Below the pieces are notes generated by a model. It saw nothing but the letters and a program-made list of their open reading frames with translations. It was not told where the DNA came from and searched no databases. This document shows positions 26,852 to 35,427 of a DNA stretch of 64,000 bases, piece after piece. The stretch's first letter is position 1. Every line of letters starts with the position of its first letter. This DNA comes from Haloactinospora alba (GTDB taxonomy: Bacteria > Actinomycetota > Actinomycetes > Streptosporangiales > Streptosporangiaceae), in contig NZ_VFQC01000001.1 in the NCBI RefSeq assembly GCF_006717075.1, positions 1-64,000 of the forward strand. The letters are read 5' to 3'. The translations under genes were made by a program, and so were the position numbers.

Positions 26852-27751
26852 CTACTCGGAGCGGCGGCCCCCTCCAGGGGTGGGGGCCCTGCGCAGGGGC
26901 GGCCGGGTGCGGCCGCCCCACCACAGCCGCACGGCCGAGCGGGAGCGGCGCCCCGGGCGCCGGTAGAGGCGGTTACGGGCGGCCTGGCGGCGCATGTCGC
27001 GCATGTAGGCGTTCTTCGGCAGCGTGCGCACCGGCCGGGGAAGCCGCGGGTAGACGACACGCAGCACCCTGCCCAGCCGGTCGAACCTCCGCTGCTGGCG
27101 CGGCCCCCACGCGATGCCGAACCCCTCCCGCAGCCGGGGCGGGAGCACCCCCGCCGCCAGGAAACGCTGCGCCCGCACCGCCGGGCGGAGCAGCGGGTTG
27201 GCGGGGGCGAACAGTTCCGCCGCGATCTCCCTGCCCTCGGGGGGAACCTCGATGCTGTCCACCATGCCGGCCCAGTAGCGGTCGAACGCGGCGCGGCTCG
27301 CCGGCCAGGAGTCGGCGGGACAGCCCAGCGCGGTCGCGAACACCGCCGACTGGGCGTACAGCTCGTCCTTCTCCCCATCCGGCATCGGTCCCATCGCCAG
27401 TTCGTGGAACCGCACCGCCCCGGCGTACAACGTGGCCGCCACCCACACCTGCAGGTCGGGATCCAGACCGTGGTAGCCGGGACCGGCCACCTTCGTGTGC
27501 ATCGCCCGCACGATCGCCGCGATCCGGTCGGCCTCGGCGCGGGTGCCGAACACGGTGCCGTACACGAACGTCAACGTCCCCCGCAGCCGATTCACCGGGC
27601 GGGAGGTGAAGTCGCTGTGCTCGCGCACCCCCCGGCCCACGCTCGGGTGGGCCACCTGCAGCAGGATCGCGTAGGCGGCCCCGCCGAGGACGGCCGCCTC
27701 CCCGGTGACCCGGCGGATCGCGGTGTCGTCGCGGAACAGTCCCTCGACCAT
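26852..27751 (-). CDS. DUF2236/oxygenase MpaB-family protein
   Basis: 299 residues from the ATG at 27751 behind AGGA. Conserved family features are EAAVLGGAAYAILLQVAHPS, VGRGVREHSDF, LRGTLTFVYGTVFG and the His-containing VRAMHTKVAGPGY; the family includes latex-clearing-type heme oxygenases and the mycophenolate enzyme MpaB. The C-terminus is rich in Arg. It lies 53 bases after the P450 gene on the same strand, so the pair may work in one oxidation route. Substrate unknown. Confidence 0.82.
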   Translation of the reverse strand: MVEGLFRDDTAIRRVTGEAAVLGGAAYAILLQVAHPSVGRGVREHSDFTSRPVNRLRGTLTFVYGTVFGTRAEADRIAAIVRAMHTKVAGPGYHGLDPDLQVWVAATLYAGAVRFHELAMGPMPDGEKDELYAQSAVFATALGCPADSWPASRAAFDRYWAGMVDSIEVPPEGREIAAELFAPANPLLRPAVRAQRFLAAGVLPPRLREGFGIAWGPRQQRRFDRLGRVLRVVYPRLPRPVRTLPKNAYMRDMRRQAARNRLYRRPGRRSRSAVRLWWGGRTRPPLRRAPTPGGGRRSE

Positions 27752-27804
27752 ACCGGCAATCCTAGTCGCCGCGTCCGCGCCAGTCGGGGAACCCGGCGGC
27801 CGGG

Positions 27805-29013
27805 TCACGTCCACGTCAGCGGCAGCTCCACGGGGGAGCGGTGGATCAGGGTGGGCTCCATCCCCACCTCGGCCCCGCGGGCGATCCGCACCTCGGGGAT
27901 CTCCCGCAGGAGAGCCCGCAGTGTGGCCTGCACCTGCTGCCGGGCGAGCAGTATCCCGGGGCAGGCGTGCGGGCCGTGCCCGAACGCGAGGTTCGGCCGC
28001 ACGCGGCGGGTCACGTCGAGAACGTCGGGGCGCTCGTGCGCCGCGCCGTCCCGGTTCGCCGAGCCGAACGCGACGAACACGACACTGCCGGGCGGCAGCT
28101 TCACCCCGGAGAGTGTCACCGGGGCGGTGGTGAGACGCCGGAACCCCTGCAACGGCGGGTCGAAGCGGGCCGCCTCCGCCGCCGTGTTCGGCACCAGGCC
28201 GGGGCGCCGGCGCAGCGTCTCCCACTGCCGCCGGTCGGCCAGCAGGTGCAGGACGGAACTGCCGAGCAGCGCCGTCGTGGTGAGGTAGCCGGCCAGCAGG
28301 AAGTTCTGCACGCTCGACACCACCTCCCCGCGCCGCTGCCGGGAGAGCCCCTCGTCCCCGGGAACGAGGGCCCGCACGAACTCGGTGCACACGTCCGCGC
28401 GCGGGTGTTCCCACCGGTCGCGGACGTAGCTGTCCAACAGGTGCTGCAGCGCCGCCACCTCGCGGGCGGCGCGGAGCTGTTCCTCGTGGCCGAGGGGGCG
28501 GAACAGCAGCTCCTCGGCGCGGCGGATGCCGTGGAACACGGTGGGAACGTCGCGCGGGCCGAGCCCCACCAGCCGCCCCAGCACCTCGGCCGGCAGCACC
28601 CGGGCGTAGTCCCGCATCCACTCCGCACCGCCGCCGGCCGCCCGGCGGACCAGGTCAGACGCGCGTTCGTCGACGAACGGCGCCAGCTCCTCCACTCGCT
28701 GGCGGGACAGGCCCCGGTTGTGCGGGACGCGCAACCTCCGGTGCTGCTCCCCGTCCGAGGAGATCACCGTGGGTCCACCGCCGATCCCGTTGCCCAGCTC
28801 CGCCAGCACGTCGCCCGGCAGCGCCACCTCGGGCCGCAGCGCGTTCGCCGAGGAGAACTCCTCCGGGCGGCGCAGCACCTCGCGGGCGTCGGCGTCCCGC
28901 GCCACCAGCCACGCCTCCAACTCGGGGGAGAACGTGAGACCGCCGGCGCGGCGGGCCCGCGCGTAGTGCGGGTAGGGGTCGCACTGGAACGCCTCGAACG
29001 CGGCACGGTCCAC
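27805..29013 (-). CDS. Cytochrome P450
   Basis: 402 residues from a GTG at 29013 behind GGAGG. Typical bacterial CYP: heme ligand loop FGHGPHACPG with Cys at about 351, ExxR in the K helix (EAARF region) and the PPLQGFRRL stretch before it, and an I-helix NFLLAGYLTTTALLG in which the usual acid before Thr is replaced. That replacement could alter proton delivery and reaction type. Redox partners are not encoded nearby. It is followed by the DUF2236 gene on the same strand. Confidence 0.9.
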   Translation of the reverse strand: MDRAAFEAFQCDPYPHYARARRAGGLTFSPELEAWLVARDADAREVLRRPEEFSSANALRPEVALPGDVLAELGNGIGGGPTVISSDGEQHRRLRVPHNRGLSRQRVEELAPFVDERASDLVRRAAGGGAEWMRDYARVLPAEVLGRLVGLGPRDVPTVFHGIRRAEELLFRPLGHEEQLRAAREVAALQHLLDSYVRDRWEHPRADVCTEFVRALVPGDEGLSRQRRGEVVSSVQNFLLAGYLTTTALLGSSVLHLLADRRQWETLRRRPGLVPNTAAEAARFDPPLQGFRRLTTAPVTLSGVKLPPGSVVFVAFGSANRDGAAHERPDVLDVTRRVRPNLAFGHGPHACPGILLARQQVQATLRALLREIPEVRIARGAEVGMEPTLIHRSPVELPLTWT

Positions 29014-29138
29014 GGGAAGCCTCCGGGAAGGGGCCGGGAAAACCACCACCGCGATCCTGTCCCATCGCGGGCGGCGCCACAAGGGCGGCCGGCAGGCAGC
29101 GGTGCCCCTCGGCCGCCGGGGCACTGCGGGTGGTGGCG

Positions 29139-30929
29139 CTATCCGCCGGTGCCCGGGAACACCTCCTGGGCCTTGGTCCTGATGCCCTCCCGGAGCACGG
29201 ACCACGCCTCCGGGTCGCCCTTCGCCAGCGCGGCCGCCGTCGACTGGATCTGCTCCAGGGAGGCGTGCGGCGGGATGGGCGGGACGGCGGGGTCGGTCAC
29301 GAACTCGATCACGCTGGGACCGGGGGTGTCCAGAGCGCGCTGCCACGCGTCCCGGACCTGGTCGGGAGAGTCCACCCTGGTGCCGCTGGGTCCCAGGCTG
29401 GTGGCGAACTCGGCGTAGGGCAGGTTCGGGAGCCGCTGGGACGGGAGGAACTGGGGCGATCCGCTCATCGCCCGCAGCTCCCAGGTGACCTGGTTGAGGT
29501 CGCCGTTGTTCAGCACGCCGACGACCAGGCGCGGGTCGGACCACTCCCGGGCGTAGTGCGCGATCGTGATCAGCTCGTTGATGCCGTTCATCTGCATGGC
29601 GCCGTCGCCGACCAGGGCGACCACCGGCCGGTCCGGGTGGGCGAACTTGGCGCCCGTGGCGTAGGGCACCCCCGGTCCCATGGTGGCCAGTGTCCCGGAC
29701 AGCGAACCGCGCATGCCGGGCCGCATCGAGATGTAGCGGGCGTACCAGTTCGCCGCTGAACCCGAGTCCGAGGTCAGGATGGCGTCGTCGGGAAGCAGCG
29801 GGGACAGCTCCCAGAAGACCCGTTCCGGGTTGACGGGGTCGGCCTCCACGTGGGCGCGGCCCTCCAGTACCTCGTGCCACCGGCGGACGTTGGACTCCAC
29901 CGTCTCGCGCCACGAACGGTCCGTGTTCCGCCGCAGCAGCGGCAGCAGTGACCGCAGTGTCGCCTTCGCGTCCCCCAGCAGGTTCACCTCGAACGGGTAG
30001 CGGAGGCCGATCATCGTGGGGTCCGCGTCGATCTGCACCGCCCGCGCCTGGCCGTACTCGGGGAGGAACTGGCTGTAGGGGAAGCTGGAGCCGACCATGA
30101 GGAAGGTATCGCAGTCCCGCATCAGCTCGTAGGAGGGGCGGGTCCCGAGCAGCCCGGCGGCGCCGGTGACGTAGGGGAGCTCGTCGTCGAGGACGTCCTT
30201 GCCGAGGAGTGCCTTGGCCACACCCGCGCCGAGCGTGTCAGCGACCTGCGACAGTTCCTCCCGCGCCTCCCGCGCCCCCTGGCCGGCGAGGATGGCCACC
30301 CGCCGGCCGGAGTTGAGGACCTCGGCGGCCCGCCGCAACTCCTCGGGTTCCGGCTCGACCCGCCCATGCGCCGCGTCGAGGCTTCCGGGAACCATCCTGA
30401 AATCGTGGGTCGGCGGGGAGTAGTCCAGTTCCTGCACGTCGCCCGGGACGATGACGGCGGTGACGGTGCGGCGGCTCTCGGCGATACGCATGGCGCGGTC
30501 GAGGACGTTGGGCAGCTGTTCGGGAACGTTCACCGTCGCCAGGTAGTCCGAGGCGACGTCCTTGTACAGCGCGTGCAGGTCCACCTCCTGCTGCATGGAC
30601 CCGCCCATGGCGCTGCGGTCCGTCTGCCCGAGGACGGCCACCACGGGAGTGTGGTCCAGCCGCGCGTCGTAGAGCCCGTTGAGCAGGTGGATCGCCCCCG
30701 GACCCGACGTGGCCGCGCACACCCCCACCTTCCCGGAGAACTTGGCGTAGCCGGCCGCTTCGAAAGCCGCGAGCTCCTCGTGGCGGGACTGGACGAACAC
30801 GGGGGCGTCGCTGGAGCGCTGCCACGCCGCCAGCAGGCCGTTGATGCCGTCGCCCGCGTACGAGAACACCCGCTCCACGCCCCAGTCGTGGAGCCGTTCG
30901 AGAATGTGGTCGGACACCTTCTGTGACAC
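29139..30929 (-). CDS. poxB: Thiamine-diphosphate-dependent pyruvate oxidase/dehydrogenase (PoxB-like)
   Basis: 596 residues from a GTG at 30929 behind AAGGAG. Three-domain ThDP enzyme: N-terminal pyrimidine-binding part with the catalytic Glu (SRHEELAAFEAAGYAKF) and SGPGAIHLLNGLYDARLD, a central FAD/Rossmann part, and a C-terminal diphosphate-binding part with VGDGAMQMNG and LNNGDLNQVTWE. This is the PoxB/pyruvate-quinone oxidoreductase branch, which decarboxylates pyruvate to acetate and passes electrons to quinone. The C-terminus is short, so membrane docking may differ from E. coli PoxB. Confidence 0.88.
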   Translation of the reverse strand: MSQKVSDHILERLHDWGVERVFSYAGDGINGLLAAWQRSSDAPVFVQSRHEELAAFEAAGYAKFSGKVGVCAATSGPGAIHLLNGLYDARLDHTPVVAVLGQTDRSAMGGSMQQEVDLHALYKDVASDYLATVNVPEQLPNVLDRAMRIAESRRTVTAVIVPGDVQELDYSPPTHDFRMVPGSLDAAHGRVEPEPEELRRAAEVLNSGRRVAILAGQGAREAREELSQVADTLGAGVAKALLGKDVLDDELPYVTGAAGLLGTRPSYELMRDCDTFLMVGSSFPYSQFLPEYGQARAVQIDADPTMIGLRYPFEVNLLGDAKATLRSLLPLLRRNTDRSWRETVESNVRRWHEVLEGRAHVEADPVNPERVFWELSPLLPDDAILTSDSGSAANWYARYISMRPGMRGSLSGTLATMGPGVPYATGAKFAHPDRPVVALVGDGAMQMNGINELITIAHYAREWSDPRLVVGVLNNGDLNQVTWELRAMSGSPQFLPSQRLPNLPYAEFATSLGPSGTRVDSPDQVRDAWQRALDTPGPSVIEFVTDPAVPPIPPHASLEQIQSTAAALAKGDPEAWSVLREGIRTKAQEVFPGTGG

Positions 30930-31114
30930 CCTCGCTCCTTGCGCGCTGCGATGGGACACGAGCAGGGGCCGGCCGTACCGGGCCCCGCACGGACACGGGG
31001 CCGCTATCCGACCGGAGGGAAGCGGAAACCCGCGCCGGCGCGTCCACCGCGCCCGGCGGCCCGCCTCCGGCACCGCGCGGCCCCGCGCCGCGCCTCGGAC
31101 ACAGCGCGTCGGGG

Positions 31115-32206
31115 CTACCCCCGGGTGCGGTTCGACCGCGCCAGCAGGTACAGCAGGTAGGGCGCCCCCAGGATGCCGGTCACCACGCCCACCGGCAGCT
31201 CCCCGCCGCCGAAACCGGTGCGGGCGAGCGCGTCGGAGAGCAGCACGAGCACCGCGCCGCATCCGGCGGCGGGAAGTATCCCGACCGCGCGTTCGGCCAG
31301 CAGCCGCCGCACGATCTGCGGCGCCGCCAGCGCCACGAACGCCACCGGCCCGGCCACCGCCGTCGCCAGCGCGGAGAACCCGGCGGCGGTGAGCAGCAAC
31401 CCGCCCCGCGCCAGCCGCACCCGGCCGCCCAGCGCCACGGCGAGGTCGTCGCCCAGCTGCAACAGCCGCAGCTGGCGGGACAACCCCAGCGCCAACGGGG
31501 TCAGTACCGCCAGCGCGGCCGCGATCGTGGCCACGTGCGCCCAGTCCCGGTTGGCGAGGCTGCCGGTCAGCCACACCGTGGCGCGCTGGGCCGTGTCGAT
31601 GTCGGCGCGGGTGATCATGTAGGAGGTCACGGAACCGAGCACGGCGCTCACCCCGATCCCCAGCAGCACCAGCCGGTTCCCGGAGACGCCCCGCTGGTAG
31701 GCCAGCAGGTACAGCAGCACCGCGGTGGCTACCGCCCCGCCGAGCGCGAACCCCGCCACCTGCAGGGCGGTGCCGCCGAGCACGGCGATGGCGGCCGTGG
31801 CGGCCGCGGCCGCGCCCGCGTTGATCCCGATCACGTCCGGGCTCACCAGCGGGTTGTGCGCCAACCGCTGCAGCAGCATCCCCGACATCGCCAGCGCCGC
31901 CCCCACCCCGGCGGCGGTCAGCGCGCGCGGCAGCCGCATCTGCACCACGATGTGGTTCACCATCGGGTCGGCGGTGCCTCCGGTGAGGGCTCGCACCACC
32001 TCCCGGGGCTCCACCGGGAAGTCCCCCATCGTCAGGGACAGCACCAGCGCCGCGGCCGCGAGCGCGGCCATGGCGGTGCCCACCGTCAGAGCGGGGGCGT
32101 CCAGCCGCAGCGACACGTCCCACGCCCGGGCCCGCACGATCCACGCGCCGGGCGGGCGGGCGCGTACGCGCCGCGGCGCGGCGGCGGTTCCGGCGGAGGC
32201 CGCCAT
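31115..32206 (-). CDS. FecCD-family ABC transporter permease
   Basis: 363 residues with about nine to ten membrane helices. Family motifs are LRLPRALTAAGVGAALAMSG, NPLVSPDVIGINAGA and the C-terminal VGVVTGILGAPYLLYLL. It is the second permease of a siderophore/cobalamin-type importer; its ATG overlaps the stop of the first permease (TGATG). The N-terminal 35 residues are an Arg/Pro-rich extension. No ATPase gene follows. Expression is probably controlled by the cobalamin riboswitch upstream of the operon. Confidence 0.9.
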   Translation of the reverse strand: MAASAGTAAAPRRVRARPPGAWIVRARAWDVSLRLDAPALTVGTAMAALAAAALVLSLTMGDFPVEPREVVRALTGGTADPMVNHIVVQMRLPRALTAAGVGAALAMSGMLLQRLAHNPLVSPDVIGINAGAAAAATAAIAVLGGTALQVAGFALGGAVATAVLLYLLAYQRGVSGNRLVLLGIGVSAVLGSVTSYMITRADIDTAQRATVWLTGSLANRDWAHVATIAAALAVLTPLALGLSRQLRLLQLGDDLAVALGGRVRLARGGLLLTAAGFSALATAVAGPVAFVALAAPQIVRRLLAERAVGILPAAGCGAVLVLLSDALARTGFGGGELPVGVVTGILGAPYLLYLLARSNRTRG

Positions 32207-33291
32207 CACATCCCCGCCCGCCGCTGGCGACGCACGAGGTAGATGAACACCGGTGCCCCGACGAGCGCCATCACGATCCCCACCTGCAACTCCTCCGGGC
32301 GGACCGCGACCCGCCCCACGATGTCGGCGGTCAGCAGCAGAGCCGGGGACAGCACCGCCGTCCACGGCACGATCCACCGGTAGTCCGGACCGGCCAGGGC
32401 GCGTGCCGCGTGCGGCACCGCCAACCCCAAAAAGCCGATCGGGCCCGCCGCCGCCGTGGCCGTGCCGGCCAGCAGCACCACGGTGACCCCGCCCAGCAGG
32501 CGCACCAGCCACAGCCGCAGCCCCAGCGCCTGGGCGAGTTCGTCCCCCAGCGCCAGCGCGTTCAGCTGCCGCACCAGCGCCACGGCCATGACCAGACCCA
32601 CCGCGGCGAACGGCAGGGCCTGCGCCAGCATCTGCGACTCGGCGCCCGCCAGTGAGCCCACCGACCAGAACCGGTACTCGTCCAGACTCGTCCGGTCCCG
32701 CAGGATCACCGCCGAGGTCACCGACCCCAGCAGCGCCGACATGGCCGCACCCGCGAGCGCGAGCTTCACCGGGGTGACACCGTCGGAGCCGAGCGACGCC
32801 ACCCCGTAGACCACCACCGTGGCCACCGCCGCGCCGACGAACGCGAACCACACGTAGCCGTTCACCGCCGTCACGCCGAGGAAGGTGATGGCCAGCACCG
32901 CCGCCAGGGACGCGCCGACGTTCACCCCGAGAATCCCCGGCCCGCCCAGCGGGTTGCGGGTCACCCCCTGCACCACCGCCCCCGCGACACCGAGGGCGAC
33001 TCCCACCCCCACACCGGCGAGAGTGCGCGGGACCCGCAGGTGGGTCACGATCAGGTCGGTGTCGGAACCGGTGAAGTCGGCGTAGGCGGCGTACACGTCG
33101 GCGGGGGACAGCACCTCGCGTCCCACCAGCAGCGACGCCAGTGCCACGGCGGCCGTCACCAGGGCGGCCACGGCCAGCCCCGCGCCGCGTGCCCCGGCAC
33201 CGCGCAGTAGCCCCGCCTCGGAGGTGCGCTCGTGCTGGCTGGTTCGGGCGGCCGCACCCGCGTACGTGGTGCCGGTCGCGGGGGCCGCCAT
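32206..33291 (-). CDS. FecCD-family ABC transporter permease
   Basis: 361 residues. First permease of the operon, with LRVPRTLAGVGVGVALGVAG, NPLGGPGILGVNVGASLA, FWSVGSLAGAESQML and the terminal LVGAPVFIYLVRRQRR. It overlaps the binding-protein gene (ATGA) and the second permease (TGATG). Two different permease subunits imply a heterodimer, more typical of ferric-siderophore systems than of BtuC homodimers, but the riboswitch upstream points to cobalamin or a cobalt/corrinoid compound. Confidence 0.9.
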   Translation of the reverse strand: MAAPATGTTYAGAAARTSQHERTSEAGLLRGAGARGAGLAVAALVTAAVALASLLVGREVLSPADVYAAYADFTGSDTDLIVTHLRVPRTLAGVGVGVALGVAGAVVQGVTRNPLGGPGILGVNVGASLAAVLAITFLGVTAVNGYVWFAFVGAAVATVVVYGVASLGSDGVTPVKLALAGAAMSALLGSVTSAVILRDRTSLDEYRFWSVGSLAGAESQMLAQALPFAAVGLVMAVALVRQLNALALGDELAQALGLRLWLVRLLGGVTVVLLAGTATAAAGPIGFLGLAVPHAARALAGPDYRWIVPWTAVLSPALLLTADIVGRVAVRPEELQVGIVMALVGAPVFIYLVRRQRRAGM

Positions 33292-34355
33292 CAGTCCCGC
33301 GTGTCGAACTGGTCGGGGTGGATGGTGCGCGCGATGTCCGCCACGACCCGGGCGCTGCGGACCCCGGCCGAACGGTCGGCGAACGTCCACTCGTGCACGT
33401 TGCCCTCCTCGACGGCGGTGACGTTGGCCAACGCCGGGTCGGAGGTGATCTCCTCCACCGACGGTGCCGCGTCGGCCGCGGTCATGTCGGCGTCGCAGCA
33501 CACGTCGACGAAGATGTGGTCCGGGTCGCGGGCGATGATCTCCTCGGTCCCGAAGTTGGCGTGCCGCTCGTCCTTGACGTCGGCGGCGGCGTTCGTCCCG
33601 CCGGCGAGGTCGATCATCTCGGTGGCGAAGTCCGACGCCGCGGCGGCGCGGAACCCGTCGTCGCTGGGCCGGGCCACCATGACCTCCGGTTCGGACCCGG
33701 CGTCCTGAACGGCGTCCTCGACGTCGGCGACCGTCTGCTCCATGTCGGCCACGACCTCCTCGGCGCGGTCCTCGACGCCGAACACCGTGCCCAGGTCGCG
33801 CAGGTCGCCGTAGATGCTGTCCATGGTGACCGTGGAGGGGTCGATGGCCTGGTCGCCGCGCCCGTCCTCGCTGGGGCACAGCGGACTGAAGATCCAGCTC
33901 TCCACGCCGAGCTCGCGCAGGCTGGCGCGGGTGTCGAACCTCCCGTCGGTGAAGACGTCGTTGAACCCGGACAGGACGAAGTCGGGCTTGCGGCTGAGCA
34001 TCTCCTCCCGGCTGGGGATCTCCGGGTAGTACTTCTGCTCGGACTGGACGTCGGCGTAGTCGTCGATGACCTTCGCGTCCAGGTAGGCGGTGCCGACCAG
34101 CCGGTCGCTGATCCCCAGGGCGTGGGCCATCTCGATGGCCGGCTGGTACACGGCGAACACCCGCTCGGGCGGGTTCTCGGCGGAGATCTCGACGTCGATG
34201 TCGCAGTTGCGGACCGTCTCGGCGTCGCCTCCGGCGTTGTCGGAGGACGCCTCGGGGGAACCACACGAGGCGGTGGTGAGGGCGGCGCAGAGCGCCACGA
34301 GCGACGCGTTCCGGATGCGGCGCGCCGCGGCGGGGTACGCGTTGTGTGCTGGCAT
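33291..34355 (-). CDS. Periplasmic-type substrate-binding lipoprotein of the importer
   Basis: 354 residues. Signal peptide with lipobox ending at Cys (LCAALTTASCGS), then a class III binding-protein fold: VFAVYQPAIEMAHALG, VLSGFNDVFTDG, EMIDLAGGTNAAAD and ANVTAVEEGNVHEW. Start at ATG 34355, close behind the cobalamin riboswitch. The ligand is probably cobalamin or a corrinoid by regulation, although the sequence type is shared with siderophore binders. It overlaps the first permease gene. Confidence 0.85.
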   Translation of the reverse strand: MPAHNAYPAAARRIRNASLVALCAALTTASCGSPEASSDNAGGDAETVRNCDIDVEISAENPPERVFAVYQPAIEMAHALGISDRLVGTAYLDAKVIDDYADVQSEQKYYPEIPSREEMLSRKPDFVLSGFNDVFTDGRFDTRASLRELGVESWIFSPLCPSEDGRGDQAIDPSTVTMDSIYGDLRDLGTVFGVEDRAEEVVADMEQTVADVEDAVQDAGSEPEVMVARPSDDGFRAAAASDFATEMIDLAGGTNAAADVKDERHANFGTEEIIARDPDHIFVDVCCDADMTAADAAPSVEEITSDPALANVTAVEEGNVHEWTFADRSAGVRSARVVADIARTIHPDQFDTRD

Positions 34356-34384
34356 GCGGGCCAACCATCCTTCGTGGTTCGGGC

Positions 34385-34580
34385 AACCGGACAGCCGTAG
34401 CCGGTCTCCTGGCTCCCGGAGCCGGGTGTCACCACCCCACACCCCTCCGCCTTCCCGGGACGAACGCGCCCGGTGGCGCCGTGGAGGAGTGTCCTCCGGT
34501 CACAGTGGCGAGGACCGCGCCGGATTCCCACCGGCTTCCCGTTCACTACGACAACGCGGAAGAACGTCTCATAACGGGAG
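34385..34580 (-). promoter_or_regulatory. Cobalamin (adenosylcobalamin) riboswitch
   Basis: Read on the minus strand: GGGAAGCCGGTGGGAATCC, then GCGCGG, the B12 box GCCACTGT (34502-34509 on the plus strand), the long peripheral stems, and the closing element AGCCAGGAGACCGGCT near 34395-34410. These are the conserved parts of the cobalamin aptamer in order. It ends just upstream of the binding-protein gene, so cobalamin should shut off the importer operon. Exact 5' boundary is approximate. Confidence 0.9.
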
Positions 34581-34686
34581 GTAAGCCGCAACCCTCCCAC
34601 GGTGAACATCCCCGGAAAAGAACGTCGTGACCAGCGAAAACGCGAGTCCGAATGTGTGGGGTGTCACCGGTGAGCACGGTGCGTGC

Positions 34687-34701
34687 GGGAGCGCCGCTCC
34701 C
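34687..34701. terminator. Short hairpin after the 34718 gene
   Basis: GGGAGC-GCC-GCTCCC, 6-bp stem with 3-base loop, 17 bases beyond the stop of the minus-strand gene at 34718. A weak terminator candidate. Confidence 0.35.
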
Positions 34702-34717
34702 TGTGAGGGAGGGGTGT

Positions 34718-35179
34718 CTACGGGGCGGGCGGCGGGGGCGACTTTCCCGTCACCGGGCCGTGGAAGGTGGACCCGCGGAAGTCGACGTGGTCGCCGCCGT
34801 AGGAGGGGGCGGAGACGTCGCCGTGCACAGTTCCGGCCTGCACCGCGGTTCCGCGCACGTCACCCTCGACCCGGTTCCCGGCGTCCGTTCCGGGAGGCGG
34901 GGTGAACTCGTCACGCAGGGCACGCACCGCGGCGGTCGTGTCCGGGTCGTCGGTGAGCAGGCGGCACAGCGCGGGCCGCCACTCGGCGACCACCTCGCTG
35001 GCCAGTTCCGGTGAGTCGAGCGCCTCCGAGCGGGAACGCTCCAACTCCGCCGCCACGTCCTCACGCCCGTCCCCGAGCAGCACGGCCACCCGGTCACGCA
35101 CCTCCGGCCACCGGTCCGTGGCCATAGCTCGAACCAGCGCCCGCGCTCCTGAAGTGGCCAGCTCGCCGGTTACGTCCAT
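34718..35179 (-). CDS. Small helical protein with C-terminal motif shared with the adjacent NTPase
   Basis: 153 residues. The first about 92 residues are an all-helical domain (ALVRAMATDRWPEVRDRVAV, ELASEVVAEWRPALCRLL), a type common as the N-terminus of small actinobacterial proteins. A short linker leads to GTAVQAGTVHGDV and then GGDHVDFRGSTFHGPVTG (residues 128-145), and a Pro tail. The divergent NTPase gene has nearly the same motif at its N-terminus. This matches the layout of Bell-domain adaptor/effector proteins that carry amyloid-type signalling motifs next to NLR-like receptors. I infer, but cannot prove, such pairing. Confidence 0.7.
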   Translation of the reverse strand: MDVTGELATSGARALVRAMATDRWPEVRDRVAVLLGDGREDVAAELERSRSEALDSPELASEVVAEWRPALCRLLTDDPDTTAAVRALRDEFTPPPGTDAGNRVEGDVRGTAVQAGTVHGDVSAPSYGGDHVDFRGSTFHGPVTGKSPPPPAP

Positions 35180-35427
35180 GCCCGGACCTCCTTCCGCCGC
35201 GGCCCGGGAGGACCCGAACCCGTTCCACTACCCAACAGAACGGTTCCCGCCGCGACTTCGTTGTATGCGGGGCCGGGGACAGTGGCCGGATCGGGCCACA
35301 ACCCCCCGTGTGGCGGATCTCGGGGTTCCCCGGTGGGGTGTTCCTCCCGCATCCTGGGACCGCGCGGGACCGAGCGGCCCACTGTGGGACGGCGCGGCGG
35401 GGCTCCCGCGCGGGGAAGGCGGGTGCG

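Noticed and set aside
31115..34355. Calling the importer a ferric-siderophore system
   Set aside because: Sequence type allows it, but the cobalamin riboswitch directly upstream argues for a corrinoid; left open.
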